Program-made: the position numbers and the translations under genes | Notes under the pieces: generated by a model | Told to the model about the DNA's origin: nothing | Databases searched by the model: none | Seen by the model: only the letters and a program-made list of their open reading frames with translations | Shown here: positions 15,536 through 24,165 of the stretch, piece after piece | Layout of the letters: the number at the start of each line of letters is the position of its first letter | Numbering within the stretch: position 1 is the stretch's first letter | Source of the DNA: Accumulibacter sp. | GTDB lineage: Bacteria; Pseudomonadota; Gammaproteobacteria; Burkholderiales; Rhodocyclaceae | NCBI RefSeq assembly: GCF_023806635.1 | Contig: NZ_JAMTDQ010000114.1 | Span: 1-48,222, forward strand | Length of the DNA: 48,222 bases | Reading direction: 5' to 3'

Positions 15536-18500
15536 TCACGGAGCCGCGATCAGGTGCTCCGCGTCCGGCAGCTCGCCATCCGCCGCCCAGGCTTCGACCC
15601 GGCACAAGCGCACTTCCCAGGCGGAACGCAGCGCTCCCGCCAAGCACTGCCGCGCCGGGCGATCGGCGCGGGCGCGGATCGCGGCGGCAACGATTCCCGC
15701 CTTGCCGCTGGTGACTGCCGACAGGCGTTGCAGCGTCATGGCCGAAGGCCCGCCATCGAGCTCGACCAGCAGTTCATGCAGCAGTTCGAGGGCGACGCTG
15801 GCCTTGCCGCTCTGTGCCAGGAAGACCTCGAGCGCACCCTCGATGATGCCGGCGACTGCCCATTGGTGCAGGGGCGAAACGCGCGCAGCTTCGCCCAGCG
15901 CTGCGCTCAACCGGCTGGCCTTCAACCAGCCGCCAGCGGCCAGACGGCACAGCACGCGGGCCAGCTCGTCGGGGTGCGCGCGGCCGTCGGCGATGCCTTC
16001 GATCAGCAGGTCGGTCGCCAGCCGCCGCAGGTCGCCGTCGCGACTGGCGAGGGCGATCGACAACGCCAGCACCCCCAGCTCGGACCACGGCCGGTTGCCG
16101 GCAAACAGCGGCGTCAGGAAAGGATGCAGGGGTTCACCGGCGCTTGCCGCGAGGTCGATGCGCTCGACCATCAGGCGCACGCCGAATGCCAGCAACGCGT
16201 CGCCGTTGAGCGGCCAGAGCGTCTGCGCCCAGTCGATCAGCCAGGGCGCCGAGTAGCCGACGGCCAGCGAGCGATGCGGCGCCGATTCGTGCGCCAGGCA
16301 GGTCGGCACGGCGAGGCTCGGGGTGAACGTGCGCAGCGCCAGCGATGGGGCCGCCAGCCGCAGGCTGCCGGCGAGATGCATCAGCCAGGCGGCGCCGGCG
16401 CGAACCCTCGCCGCCGCACCCCAGGCCGGTTTCGGCAAGGGTGGCGCTCGCCAAGGCGCCGGCGAGACCTGCAGCTCGAGGCAGGGATGGATCGTTTCAC
16501 GACCGTGCCGGTGGAGCGTGCGCGTCGTGGCCCGCCACTGATAGCTGGCCGGCTGCAGGACATCCGGCCAGTCGATGCGCAGGCCGAGCGCGGCCAGCGG
16601 GCCGCTGAGATCGGCGTGCGGTGCACGCGCGCGACCGGCGGCGACCCAGAGGGCCGCCTGCCTTCTGCTCTGCGCGTCCGGACCGGCACCGCCGCCAAGC
16701 GCCCAGCGAACTGCTGGCGCCCATTCGCCGCGCAGCGCACCGGCCAACGCCACCGCCTCGCCACGACCGTCGGGCGCCAGCCGCAGCAGGGCCTGCAGGA
16801 GGTCGCTGGCGAGCGGCCGCCGACCGGCCCGCGCGTAGTGGGCGAGGCGCTCGACGAAGACCTGCGGCGCGATCCAGCCCGGCGCATGGGTCGGCGTCGC
16901 CAGCGGCTGCAGCGCACCGTGCCGGTCGAGATGGCGGGCAAGCTCGCGCAGGCGCCGGTCCATGAAGCGCATCGGCCCGCGCACCTGCTGCCAGTACGGG
17001 TAGTTGGTATGCCGCGGGCCACCTTCGAGCCAGGTCAGGACGAGGTCGCGCAGGCCGTTGGGTGTCCCGGGCAGGACGAGGCCGCGCGCGTCGGCGAGCG
17101 CACCCGTGTGCATCCGCTTGACCAGCGCCTGCGTGCGCGCGGCGAAATCGCCAGGCCGGTCGTCGAACAGGCGCGCGATGCCGTCGACGATGCGCTCGAC
17201 CTCCGTGGCGGAATCGACCGCCTCGATGGCGTGCGCGACGCTGTCGATCAGTTCGTCGATGCCGGCGATGGGCGACACCGGTGGCAGGGTCTTCAGGATC
17301 GGCAGGTCGGTCAGCGCGATCGCCAGGGGCGGTGGTGGCAGCGAGAAATCGACTTCGCCGGCCAATCCGCCGACGGCGCGCAGGCGAGAGGGCAGAGCCT
17401 GCACGCGCGCGCGCCATCGCCGTTCTGCCGTCATCGTTGCGGCAGCCGCCGCGGCATCGGTCAACGGCAACGGCGCCGGCCGGACGCCTGCCGTTTCGCG
17501 ATCGAGCGCAGCGAGCAGGGCGCGCGCCGACGGAGCGAGTTCCCGCTCGACGGCGCGCACGCGCGCGATCTGGTCGTCGCTCCAGGTGCCGGCATGGGCG
17601 CAGAGGAACTGCGCAGCCGCCTGTTGCACGTCGCTCGCCGGATGTCGCAACGCCTCGAGCAGGACGGCGCAAGCGGCCTCGGCAAGCTCGCCCTGCGGCT
17701 TTTCCCGTTGCAGTAGCCGACCGACGAGTTTCAGCGCCGCCAGCGGCTGCGCCTTGGCCGGCAGCGCGAACAGCGGCGGCATCGCGGCCAGCGTCGGCGC
17801 GGCGGCCAGTGGCCGCCGCCGTGCGATGAGCGCGAGTTGCCTGAGTGCAAAGCCGACGACCGGGCCGGCGCGGTGGCCGAGCAACTCGCGGTAAGCCCCC
17901 TCGCGCGCGTCGAGTTCGTCGGCGCTCGGCGCCAGCCGGCAGTGCAGCCGGTGGTGACCGGCAAGAACGCTGTTGCTGCTGCTCGCCCACAGGCCGGCGA
18001 GAGTCGCGTCGAGCAGGCGCTGGCGGTCGACGCTTCCTTCGCCAGCGAGCCTGACCAGCGCGTCGCTCCAGCTCTCGTAGCCGGCCGGGCAACGCGGATT
18101 CCGGCGCGTCCAGGAGTCGTCGTAAACCTGGGTATCGATTTCGAAGAGTCGCCAGATTTCGTCGTCGAGCAGGCCGGGGTCGGCCAGCAATCGGGCGCTG
18201 AGCGGAATGTACGCGACGCCCGGCCGTGACCAGCCCGGATTGAGGTCGCTGACCATCAGCTGCAGGTAGCCGCGCAGCGAGTCGCCCTCATCCGGGCGGC
18301 GACACAGTCCGTCACGCACGAGGCCCCGCACGAAACTCCAGTGGACTCCCGGGAACTCTCCGCGCAAGCGATGGCGCAGCCAGGCATCGCGCCAGCCGGC
18401 GTCGCGCGCCGCAAACACGCGCCGCAGCAGAGCGTCCGCAGCGCGCGAACCGAGCCAGTGCACGCGCTTGGCCCGGTCGATGTTGCACAGCACGAGGACG

Positions 18501-18745
18501 GCCAGTGAGAGTTTGGCGTGCTGCTCGCGCCAACCGCGTCCGAGGTTGCCGCTGCGCGTCGTGGACGCCCCGGGAAGCAGTACCAGCCATTCGTTCATCA
18601 CCCGTCCGCCATCGACCTCCTGCCACAGGTCGGCGGCGATCGGCGCCAGCACCCGGCGCTCTTCCGACGGCAAGGCGAGCAGGGCGTCGACGATCTCCGC
18701 GGGCGACTGGCGGACCACGAGAGCGGCGAAGTCCCTTTCGTTCAT
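15536..18745 (-). CDS. Large DUF6493-like protein of unknown function
   Basis: A 1069-residue soluble protein starting MNERDFAALVVRQSPAEIVD. It is rich in Leu, Ala and Arg and looks mostly helical, in places repeat-like (HEAT/ARM-like runs such as LKLVGRLLQREKPQGELAEA at about 500-600). No enzyme motif, signal peptide or membrane segment is seen. Length, composition and the SWIM zinc-finger gene four bases upstream match proteins annotated as DUF6493, often encoded beside SWIM proteins and sometimes with MoxR-type ATPases and VWA proteins; neither of those is here. An antisense open frame over its 3' half is a GC artefact. The family label is from memory and tentative; the gene itself is secure. 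Confidence 0.75.
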   Translation of the reverse strand: MNERDFAALVVRQSPAEIVDALLALPSEERRVLAPIAADLWQEVDGGRVMNEWLVLLPGASTTRSGNLGRGWREQHAKLSLAVLVLCNIDRAKRVHWLGSRAADALLRRVFAARDAGWRDAWLRHRLRGEFPGVHWSFVRGLVRDGLCRRPDEGDSLRGYLQLMVSDLNPGWSRPGVAYIPLSARLLADPGLLDDEIWRLFEIDTQVYDDSWTRRNPRCPAGYESWSDALVRLAGEGSVDRQRLLDATLAGLWASSSNSVLAGHHRLHCRLAPSADELDAREGAYRELLGHRAGPVVGFALRQLALIARRRPLAAAPTLAAMPPLFALPAKAQPLAALKLVGRLLQREKPQGELAEAACAVLLEALRHPASDVQQAAAQFLCAHAGTWSDDQIARVRAVERELAPSARALLAALDRETAGVRPAPLPLTDAAAAAATMTAERRWRARVQALPSRLRAVGGLAGEVDFSLPPPPLAIALTDLPILKTLPPVSPIAGIDELIDSVAHAIEAVDSATEVERIVDGIARLFDDRPGDFAARTQALVKRMHTGALADARGLVLPGTPNGLRDLVLTWLEGGPRHTNYPYWQQVRGPMRFMDRRLRELARHLDRHGALQPLATPTHAPGWIAPQVFVERLAHYARAGRRPLASDLLQALLRLAPDGRGEAVALAGALRGEWAPAVRWALGGGAGPDAQSRRQAALWVAAGRARAPHADLSGPLAALGLRIDWPDVLQPASYQWRATTRTLHRHGRETIHPCLELQVSPAPWRAPPLPKPAWGAAARVRAGAAWLMHLAGSLRLAAPSLALRTFTPSLAVPTCLAHESAPHRSLAVGYSAPWLIDWAQTLWPLNGDALLAFGVRLMVERIDLAASAGEPLHPFLTPLFAGNRPWSELGVLALSIALASRDGDLRRLATDLLIEGIADGRAHPDELARVLCRLAAGGWLKASRLSAALGEAARVSPLHQWAVAGIIEGALEVFLAQSGKASVALELLHELLVELDGGPSAMTLQRLSAVTSGKAGIVAAAIRARADRPARQCLAGALRSAWEVRLCRVEAWAADGELPDAEHLIAAP

Positions 18746-18749
18746 GCGC

Positions 18750-20138
18750 TCACCGATCCAGGCGGCCGCTCGTCCCGGCCGGCGCTGGCGGGTCCGCATC
18801 GCCGTCGCGGAACAGGCGCGCGGCGAGGATGTGCTTGCATGGTCCGCGCTCGCCCTGCGACTTGCTGAACCACGGGCACGAGCAGCGGTCACGGTCGGCG
18901 CGCAAGCGGACGTGGTGGACGACGTCAGTGCCGGTGACGGCGAAGTCGTGGCTGTCGCCGCCGCTGCCCGCCAGCAGCTCGATCTTGTCGTCGGCCAGCA
19001 GTTGCCGGGCGTCGAGCAGGCGTGGCTGCATCGCCTCGACAGCTTCGAGGTCGAAGGGGAGTTCGCGGTGGAAGTAGCGGCCGCTGCCGCAATCGTAACC
19101 GGCGAGGCCGCGCGCGCCGAGCGCCGCGAGTGCGGCCGCCACCTCGTCGGCAGTCAGGGCAGTCGCCTGCGCCACCTCGCCGACGTCGATCTCGTTCTGC
19201 CAGCGGAGTTGCGCACGCACCTTCGGCAGCGCCTTCCGCCAGGTCGCGGCAGCCAGCGTCGACAACACCTGGCCCTCGCCAGAGAAGCCGCGCTGGATTT
19301 CCGGGCTGACCAGCAGCGTCACCCGGCCGACCGCGAAGACGACTTCCCACGCCGAAGCGCCGGACACCGCGTCGCTCCAGATGCGCAGACGTTCGGCGCG
19401 CTGCACCAGTCCGGGAAGCGTACGCAGCCGCTGCACGCCGCTGACCGCGACCGCACCCGCGGCCGGCCGCTGGCTGAGGCGCAGCGAAGCACCCGACTGG
19501 ACGACGAACGACGGTTGCCGGGGAACGTTGCCGAGCGGCAGGCTGCGCGCAAAGCGGCGCGCCTCGGCGCCGGCGACGTCGGCCAGCAGTACCAAGCGCG
19601 GCAGGTAGGCCTGTACCTCGCTGAATCCCTTGATCCAGCGCAGCGGCAGGCGCACCTTCTTTTCGACGACGCGCGCCTCGCCGCGACTCAGCGTGAAGGC
19701 TTCGCGACCGACTGAGAACTCGACCCGCTCGTGGTCCTGCAGGCGCATCAGCGCGGCGCGCATCGGCATGTTGAAGTCGACGTTGGTCGTTCCGCGACCG
19801 AGCCGTTCGGCGGCCAGCCCGACCGTGTCGAGATCGACACGCACGTAGACCCCGCAACAGCCGCTGAATCCCTCGAAACGCAGCATCGCATCGTTGCTCG
19901 TCACCACCGGGTCCATCTGCGGTGGCCGCGGCAGGAAGTAGTGCGTGCGGACGACGTCGAGCAGCGCCAGCAGCATGTCGGCGACGCTGCGTGGCTGTTC
20001 GATGCGGCCGTGGAAGAAATGCGGGTGTCCGTCGCCGCGCGATGAGGTGGCGAGTTGCAGCGTCTGCGCCTGTGGCGAGGCGACGACGCCCGACGGCCAT
20101 GGATAGCGATAGGTGAAGTTGAGTGCGCTTGCCGACAT
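18750..20138 (-). CDS. SWIM zinc-finger protein
   Basis: A 462-residue protein starting MSASALNFTYRYPWPSG, with GGAG upstream. Near the C-terminus (about residues 419-436) is the SWIM motif CxCx(n)CxH: CSC, then PWFSKSQGERGP, then CKH. SWIM fingers bind DNA or protein. The N-terminal ~400 residues match no enzyme I know. It ends four bases before the DUF6493-like gene, so the two form a tight transcription unit. SWIM proteins of this layout (YehQ-like) are commonly coupled to DUF6493 or DUF4132 genes with no settled role; a regulatory or conflict-related system is speculation. Confidence 0.8.
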   Translation of the reverse strand: MSASALNFTYRYPWPSGVVASPQAQTLQLATSSRGDGHPHFFHGRIEQPRSVADMLLALLDVVRTHYFLPRPPQMDPVVTSNDAMLRFEGFSGCCGVYVRVDLDTVGLAAERLGRGTTNVDFNMPMRAALMRLQDHERVEFSVGREAFTLSRGEARVVEKKVRLPLRWIKGFSEVQAYLPRLVLLADVAGAEARRFARSLPLGNVPRQPSFVVQSGASLRLSQRPAAGAVAVSGVQRLRTLPGLVQRAERLRIWSDAVSGASAWEVVFAVGRVTLLVSPEIQRGFSGEGQVLSTLAAATWRKALPKVRAQLRWQNEIDVGEVAQATALTADEVAAALAALGARGLAGYDCGSGRYFHRELPFDLEAVEAMQPRLLDARQLLADDKIELLAGSGGDSHDFAVTGTDVVHHVRLRADRDRCSCPWFSKSQGERGPCKHILAARLFRDGDADPPAPAGTSGRLDR

Positions 20139-20285
20139 GCGGTCGTCGCTCCGGTGAGTTGCTCGGGCAGTGCTCGGGCCGTGCCGCCGGGTGACACGGG
20201 CTGCCTGGCCGGTGTCTCGCAACGGCGTCGAAACCGGCCACGCGCGGCGCACGCGCGCGGATTCCGGCACGCGTTCGCCAGCTGC

Positions 20286-21323
20286 TCAGGGACAAGCGGG
20301 GCCGGCTCCAGACACATCCATCGTCGCCGCGCTGCCGACGATGCCGATTAGCGCCAGGCAGGCGCTGAGCCGGTTGTAGCTGACCAGCCGCCACCAGTCG
20401 TTGGCCGTCAGCCAGGCGAGAGCCGCCGGGCTGAATGAGAGATCACGGTACGGCAGTCGGCCCGCCAACACACCCGAATCCGCCGAGCCGTCGGTGTCGC
20501 CGTCGGCGAACGGGAAGCGGCCGTTGAGCGCCTGGTAGCCGAGCAGCCCATGGTCGGGAAGGCTCGCGCTCTCGGCACGCGCGCGGACCTCGCCGAGGAC
20601 ACGCTGATTGACGACGCGAAAGAGGTCGTCACGCGTGACTGCCAGGACGACGTCGTTGAAGGCCGCCGACTGTGGTCCGGAGACGAAATCCTGGTCGCCG
20701 TCGGCGTTGCTGCCGTCGAGATAGTCGGCGACCGAGTCGCCCCCCCGTTCATTTCTCGGGTCGCGGTTCTGATTGGCCAGCGGCAACCCAGGCGCGAAGA
20801 TGATTGCTGCGACGTTCGGCGCGCCGTCGAGCCGCAACTCGGGGACGGTCTCGAAGTTGATCGGCTGCGCCGAGTCGTCGTCGCGAAGCGCCGGTGCTAA
20901 CGCATACCATAATCCTTGTGGTTCATTAATCCGCGTATCGCCCACGTCGCGGAACTGCTCGATCTGAAGGGTTCGCCAAGGCAGGCGGCCGACATAGATT
21001 GGGCAATGGTTGCCGGCGAGCAGCAGTGCGACGCCATCGGGGTGTGTTGCGTCGGGGTGCACAGGTGCCGGACACGGCAGGCTGCCGGGGCGGTTGTCGT
21101 CACCAGCCGCGCGGCCGATCAAGGCCAGCTTCGCTTGGGCGAGCGCGGCCCCTGCCGCCTCCTTGCGTGCGACCTGGAATTGCGTCACATTGAGTTCGCC
21201 GACCAGGAGATACAGTCCCCAGAGGGTCAGCAGCGTCAGCAGCGCCAGCAGCGCAACGCCGCTCTGTCGCCGCGGTGCAGCCGCCGGCAACCGCCTGACT
21301 CCGCCTTCGGGCCGCGAGCGCAT
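20286..21323 (-). CDS. PilX/GspK-like pseudopilin at the end of the msh operon
   Basis: A 345-residue protein. A basic N-terminus ends in RRQSG, then VALLALLTLLTLWGLYLL, a single membrane helix like that of PilX or GspK; the Glu5 of ordinary pilins is missing (Ala here). The globular part has PGSLPCPAPVHPD, NHCPIYVGRLPWRTL, GLWYALAPAL and a second LNGRFPFADGDTDG. The LPCP and PW-TL blocks also occur in the prepilin at 7.4-8.1 kb, so both share a domain. The gene starts three bases after the mshK stop. A minor tip subunit or assembly initiator is the likely role. It is not a clear MshO, MshP or MshQ, so no symbol is given. Confidence 0.75.
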   Translation of the reverse strand: MRSRPEGGVRRLPAAAPRRQSGVALLALLTLLTLWGLYLLVGELNVTQFQVARKEAAGAALAQAKLALIGRAAGDDNRPGSLPCPAPVHPDATHPDGVALLLAGNHCPIYVGRLPWRTLQIEQFRDVGDTRINEPQGLWYALAPALRDDDSAQPINFETVPELRLDGAPNVAAIIFAPGLPLANQNRDPRNERGGDSVADYLDGSNADGDQDFVSGPQSAAFNDVVLAVTRDDLFRVVNQRVLGEVRARAESASLPDHGLLGYQALNGRFPFADGDTDGSADSGVLAGRLPYRDLSFSPAALAWLTANDWWRLVSYNRLSACLALIGIVGSAATMDVSGAGPACP

Positions 21324-21326
21324 CGG

Positions 21327-21836
21327 CTATCTCGTCGCTGTCGGGCGACGATGAACGACGATCGTGCCACCATCGAGCAGATCCTGCGTCTCGCCGCTGC
21401 TGCTGTTGACCGTCTCCCCGACGCGTGCCCTGGTTGCCGGCAGCGCATCGGTGCCGATGACGACCCGGCCGGGATCGGCCCGCTGCGTGCGGACTCTGAC
21501 GCCGCTGCCGACGTCGCCTTCGCTCTGCGGGATGCCGTTGATCCAGGCCGTTCGCCGGCCGCTGCTGCGCGTCACGACACCGTCGATGGTCAGCGTCGGC
21601 TCGCTCTGGACCGCCTGCTGGTCGAGGGCGTTGCTCTGCCGCTGGCGGTCGAGCTGCTGCCGTCGCTCGGGGGTGAAGAAGAGGCGATCGAGCGCCTCCT
21701 CGGCGGCCACCGGCAACGGCATCGCCAGCCACAGGCAGAGCAGCGGCATGCCGCTGGCGAGCCAGCGCCCGACAGCCCATGCCCGCGGTGGCGAGGGAAG
21801 CAGCCGTACGGCCAGGGCGCAGCGTCGCACACTCAT
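21327..21836 (-). CDS. mshK: MSHA biogenesis protein MshK-like
   Basis: A 169-residue periplasmic protein. MSVRRCALAV begins a long, arginine-containing leader that ends in a hydrophobic stretch (MPLLCLWLAMPLPVAAEE), probably a signal peptide. The mature part has LFFTPERRQQLDRQR, LTIDGVVTRSSGRRTAWING and GTIVVHRR, the short PilP/GspC-like beta module seen in MshK. It should link the inner-membrane MshI/MshJ platform to the MshL secretin. The start is uncertain: ATGs at 21935 and 21917 overlap mshJ, and a later one (MPLLCLW) would give a simpler signal peptide. Confidence 0.65.
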   Translation of the reverse strand: MSVRRCALAVRLLPSPPRAWAVGRWLASGMPLLCLWLAMPLPVAAEEALDRLFFTPERRQQLDRQRQSNALDQQAVQSEPTLTIDGVVTRSSGRRTAWINGIPQSEGDVGSGVRVRTQRADPGRVVIGTDALPATRARVGETVNSSSGETQDLLDGGTIVVHRRPTATR

Positions 21837-21888
21837 TCCCCACCCGTCCGCCGTGGCGCTCGCGCCACACGCTCGCCCGCAGCGGGCT

Positions 21889-22617
21889 TCATCGGCCGCG
21901 CGCCATGCCCTGTGCATCAGCTGTCCACCCCTCATCTGCCCCTACCTCTCGCGCCGACTTGGTCACGCCCGCCGCCGTGCCCTGGCGACCCAAGCCGCGG
22001 CCGTCGTCGGGCTGCTGCTTCCTGGCAGCCTCACGCGCCGTCAGCCAGTCGATCTCGCACTCGGCCGCCAGATTGGCGCGGCCGCCGGAACGCTCCTCCG
22101 AGCCGGCTGGCAGCCGCTCGACGTGACAGCGGTTGATGCGGATCAGCGCCCTCGCCTGCTGCCGCAGATCGGCGAGAAAACGACTGAGATCCTCCTCGTG
22201 CAGCAACTTCAGGTCGATCTTCATCGAGCTGAGATGGAAGGCGAAATCGCCGACCTCGGCGCTGTCCAGCGGCCGCTGCGGCGACAGCTCGTAACGCAGG
22301 TCGAGCAGGCGGTGCCGGTCACGAATGTCGTTGAGCAGCTCGATCCACTCCAGCCGCGGCTCTGCGCCAATCATGCCACGCTCCTGCAGCCTGTTGAAGA
22401 GGAGCGACTTGTGCTTGATCTCGCTCTCCTCTTCGCGCACCCGCCGCAGCTTGCCATCGGCCTCGCTGCGCTGCGCGAGGGCGACCGTTCGCGCCCGCTC
22501 GGCAGCGTCGTGGAAGCGGTTCGCGGCGTACAGGGCGACGCTGCCGACGGCGACCATGAGCAATGCCAGCAGCGCGCTGGTCTGGACCTTCGGCCAGTCT
22601 TCGGCGCTGAACTTCAT
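21889..22617 (-). CDS. mshJ: MSHA biogenesis protein MshJ-like (PilO/GspM role)
   Basis: A 242-residue protein with a short cytoplasmic N-terminus, one membrane helix (TSALLALLMVAVGSVALYAA, about residues 13-32), a coiled-coil segment (about 35-75) and a small periplasmic domain. This is the PilO/MshJ plan. With MshI it would form the inner-membrane alignment platform of the pilus machine. The ATG overlaps the mshI stop (ATGA). The C-terminal ~40 residues are polar and Gly-rich and probably disordered. Confidence 0.75.
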   Translation of the reverse strand: MKFSAEDWPKVQTSALLALLMVAVGSVALYAANRFHDAAERARTVALAQRSEADGKLRRVREEESEIKHKSLLFNRLQERGMIGAEPRLEWIELLNDIRDRHRLLDLRYELSPQRPLDSAEVGDFAFHLSSMKIDLKLLHEEDLSRFLADLRQQARALIRINRCHVERLPAGSEERSGGRANLAAECEIDWLTAREAARKQQPDDGRGLGRQGTAAGVTKSAREVGADEGWTADAQGMARGR

Positions 22618-24161
22618 GCCCCGGACACCCGCCGCAGTTGCAGCCGGAAGGCGCGCGGCTGCCGTTCCCCGGCGGCTGCGTCACCACCCTTCAGCGCCTT
22701 GCCTGATTCGACATCGAAGGGCTGCTGCTGCACCTCGACCTCGAGCTGCGGGTTGCGTCGCAGCGCGTCGAGGAAACGGTTGAACACGGCGAGCACCTGA
22801 CGCGGGTTGCTGTCGTCACCAAGCCGGATACTGCCGCGAACGACGAGCGTCTCGTCGCCGGGCGCTGCCGGCGCCCGGCCCTTGCCGTCACCGCCGACGA
22901 GCGACCGCGACGCCGGCGCCGGCGCCGGCATGAGCTTCCAGTCGAGCGCATCGAGCTCGATCGCCGGCGCAACGCCCAGGGCGCGACCGAGCTCCCGCCA
23001 GAGGTAGTCCGGTGATCCCGCGCTTCTCTCCACCTCGAGGTAGCGATCGATCACCCGCCGCAGGTTGTCGTTGCTCGTCGCTATCGGCGGGAAGGTGCGA
23101 ACGATCTCGTCGTAACGTCGACGCGCCAGCGCCGTTTCGCTGACCAGGAGATCGACCTCCTGATTGACCTGATGGGCATCGTAAGCCTGTTTGCCGGCCC
23201 AGAGCAGGCAGGCAGCCAGCGCAACGACACCGGCCCCCTGCAGCGCCGAACGGACGAGCCAGAGGTCATAACCATGGCGTTGTTGATCATTCGCGAACTG
23301 GCTGCGCGGCGGGTCGCTGGCCAGCAGGTGCAGCAGCAGGCGGTCACAGCGACTGTCGGTCGGCAAGGTCGCAAGGCCGCTGTGCTGCGCGCAGTGCTCG
23401 AGGTCAAAGATGGCGAAGGACAGCGTGTCGCTGTCGACACAAGTGCTCTGGATCGCACTGATGGCCTGCGGATGGGCGACGAGGCAGGCCCTGATCGGCT
23501 GCTGCCGGGCGATCAGACGCTGGCTGACCAGATACTGCTGCAACTTGCGCGCCTCGGCTGCGAAGGTCTGGGCGATGCCGCCGATGCTGCTGTTCGGCAG
23601 CGGGCTGAGGCGGCTGAACTGAAGCTGCCCCTTCTCGAGGTAGCTCTGCCGGATCGACTGGTCCTGAATCGTCAGCAACAGGCAGCGCTCGTCGGCGACA
23701 CCCAGTCTTCGCAGCAGCGTGGCCCCCAGCATCGACACGGAATGCACGCCGGCAAGAGCCACCCCGGAGCTGGCGAGCGCCGCCAGCCAGGGAGCGAAGA
23801 ACTCGTTGTTGGTCAGCGCCGCGAGCAGGACGCGTTCATCCTTGCGCCGCGACTTCTCGTAACCGAGCGAGAGCGAGGCGGTCAGCGTCGCACTGAAGAA
23901 GTGCTGCCCGAGCTTGCGCGCGATCACCGCCTTGCGGTCGTCGCCGCGCAGGAACGGGATCTTCTCGACATGGAAGCCCTCGTCGGCGACATTGGCAAGG
24001 AGCCAGAACAGGCTCTTGCGCTTGCCTTCGAGGTAACGGAGAAAGCGCAGGCGCCCGTCCTCCGTGAAGTCGAAGGATCCCTCGTCGCTGAGCGTACCGG
24101 CGTGCCAGAGGCAGGCGGTCAGCTGGTGCGCGCTGAGATAGAGCAGGCGACGGGCAGGCAT
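22614..24161 (-). CDS. mshI: MSHA biogenesis protein MshI-like (PilM-PilN/GspL-like)
   Basis: A 515-residue protein combining a cytoplasmic actin-like PilM-type region (about residues 1-300; for example MPARRLLYLSAHQLTACLWH and GVHSVSMLGATLL) with a single membrane helix (GAGVVALAACLLWAGKQA, about 318-335) and a PilN/GspL-like periplasmic part. It would receive the MshE ATPase and connect it to MshJ. It starts four bases after mshG and overlaps mshJ by four bases. A relatively long C-terminal periplasmic region (about 340-515) is predicted. Confidence 0.78.
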   Translation of the reverse strand: MPARRLLYLSAHQLTACLWHAGTLSDEGSFDFTEDGRLRFLRYLEGKRKSLFWLLANVADEGFHVEKIPFLRGDDRKAVIARKLGQHFFSATLTASLSLGYEKSRRKDERVLLAALTNNEFFAPWLAALASSGVALAGVHSVSMLGATLLRRLGVADERCLLLTIQDQSIRQSYLEKGQLQFSRLSPLPNSSIGGIAQTFAAEARKLQQYLVSQRLIARQQPIRACLVAHPQAISAIQSTCVDSDTLSFAIFDLEHCAQHSGLATLPTDSRCDRLLLHLLASDPPRSQFANDQQRHGYDLWLVRSALQGAGVVALAACLLWAGKQAYDAHQVNQEVDLLVSETALARRRYDEIVRTFPPIATSNDNLRRVIDRYLEVERSAGSPDYLWRELGRALGVAPAIELDALDWKLMPAPAPASRSLVGGDGKGRAPAAPGDETLVVRGSIRLGDDSNPRQVLAVFNRFLDALRRNPQLEVEVQQQPFDVESGKALKGGDAAAGERQPRAFRLQLRRVSGA

Positions 24162-24165
24162 GGCT

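Noticed and set aside
15341-17716. A 791-codon plus-strand frame opposite the DUF6493-like gene
   Set aside because: Low-complexity Gln/Arg/Gly-rich product without recognisable domains; the opposite strand encodes a coherent protein coupled to the SWIM gene.
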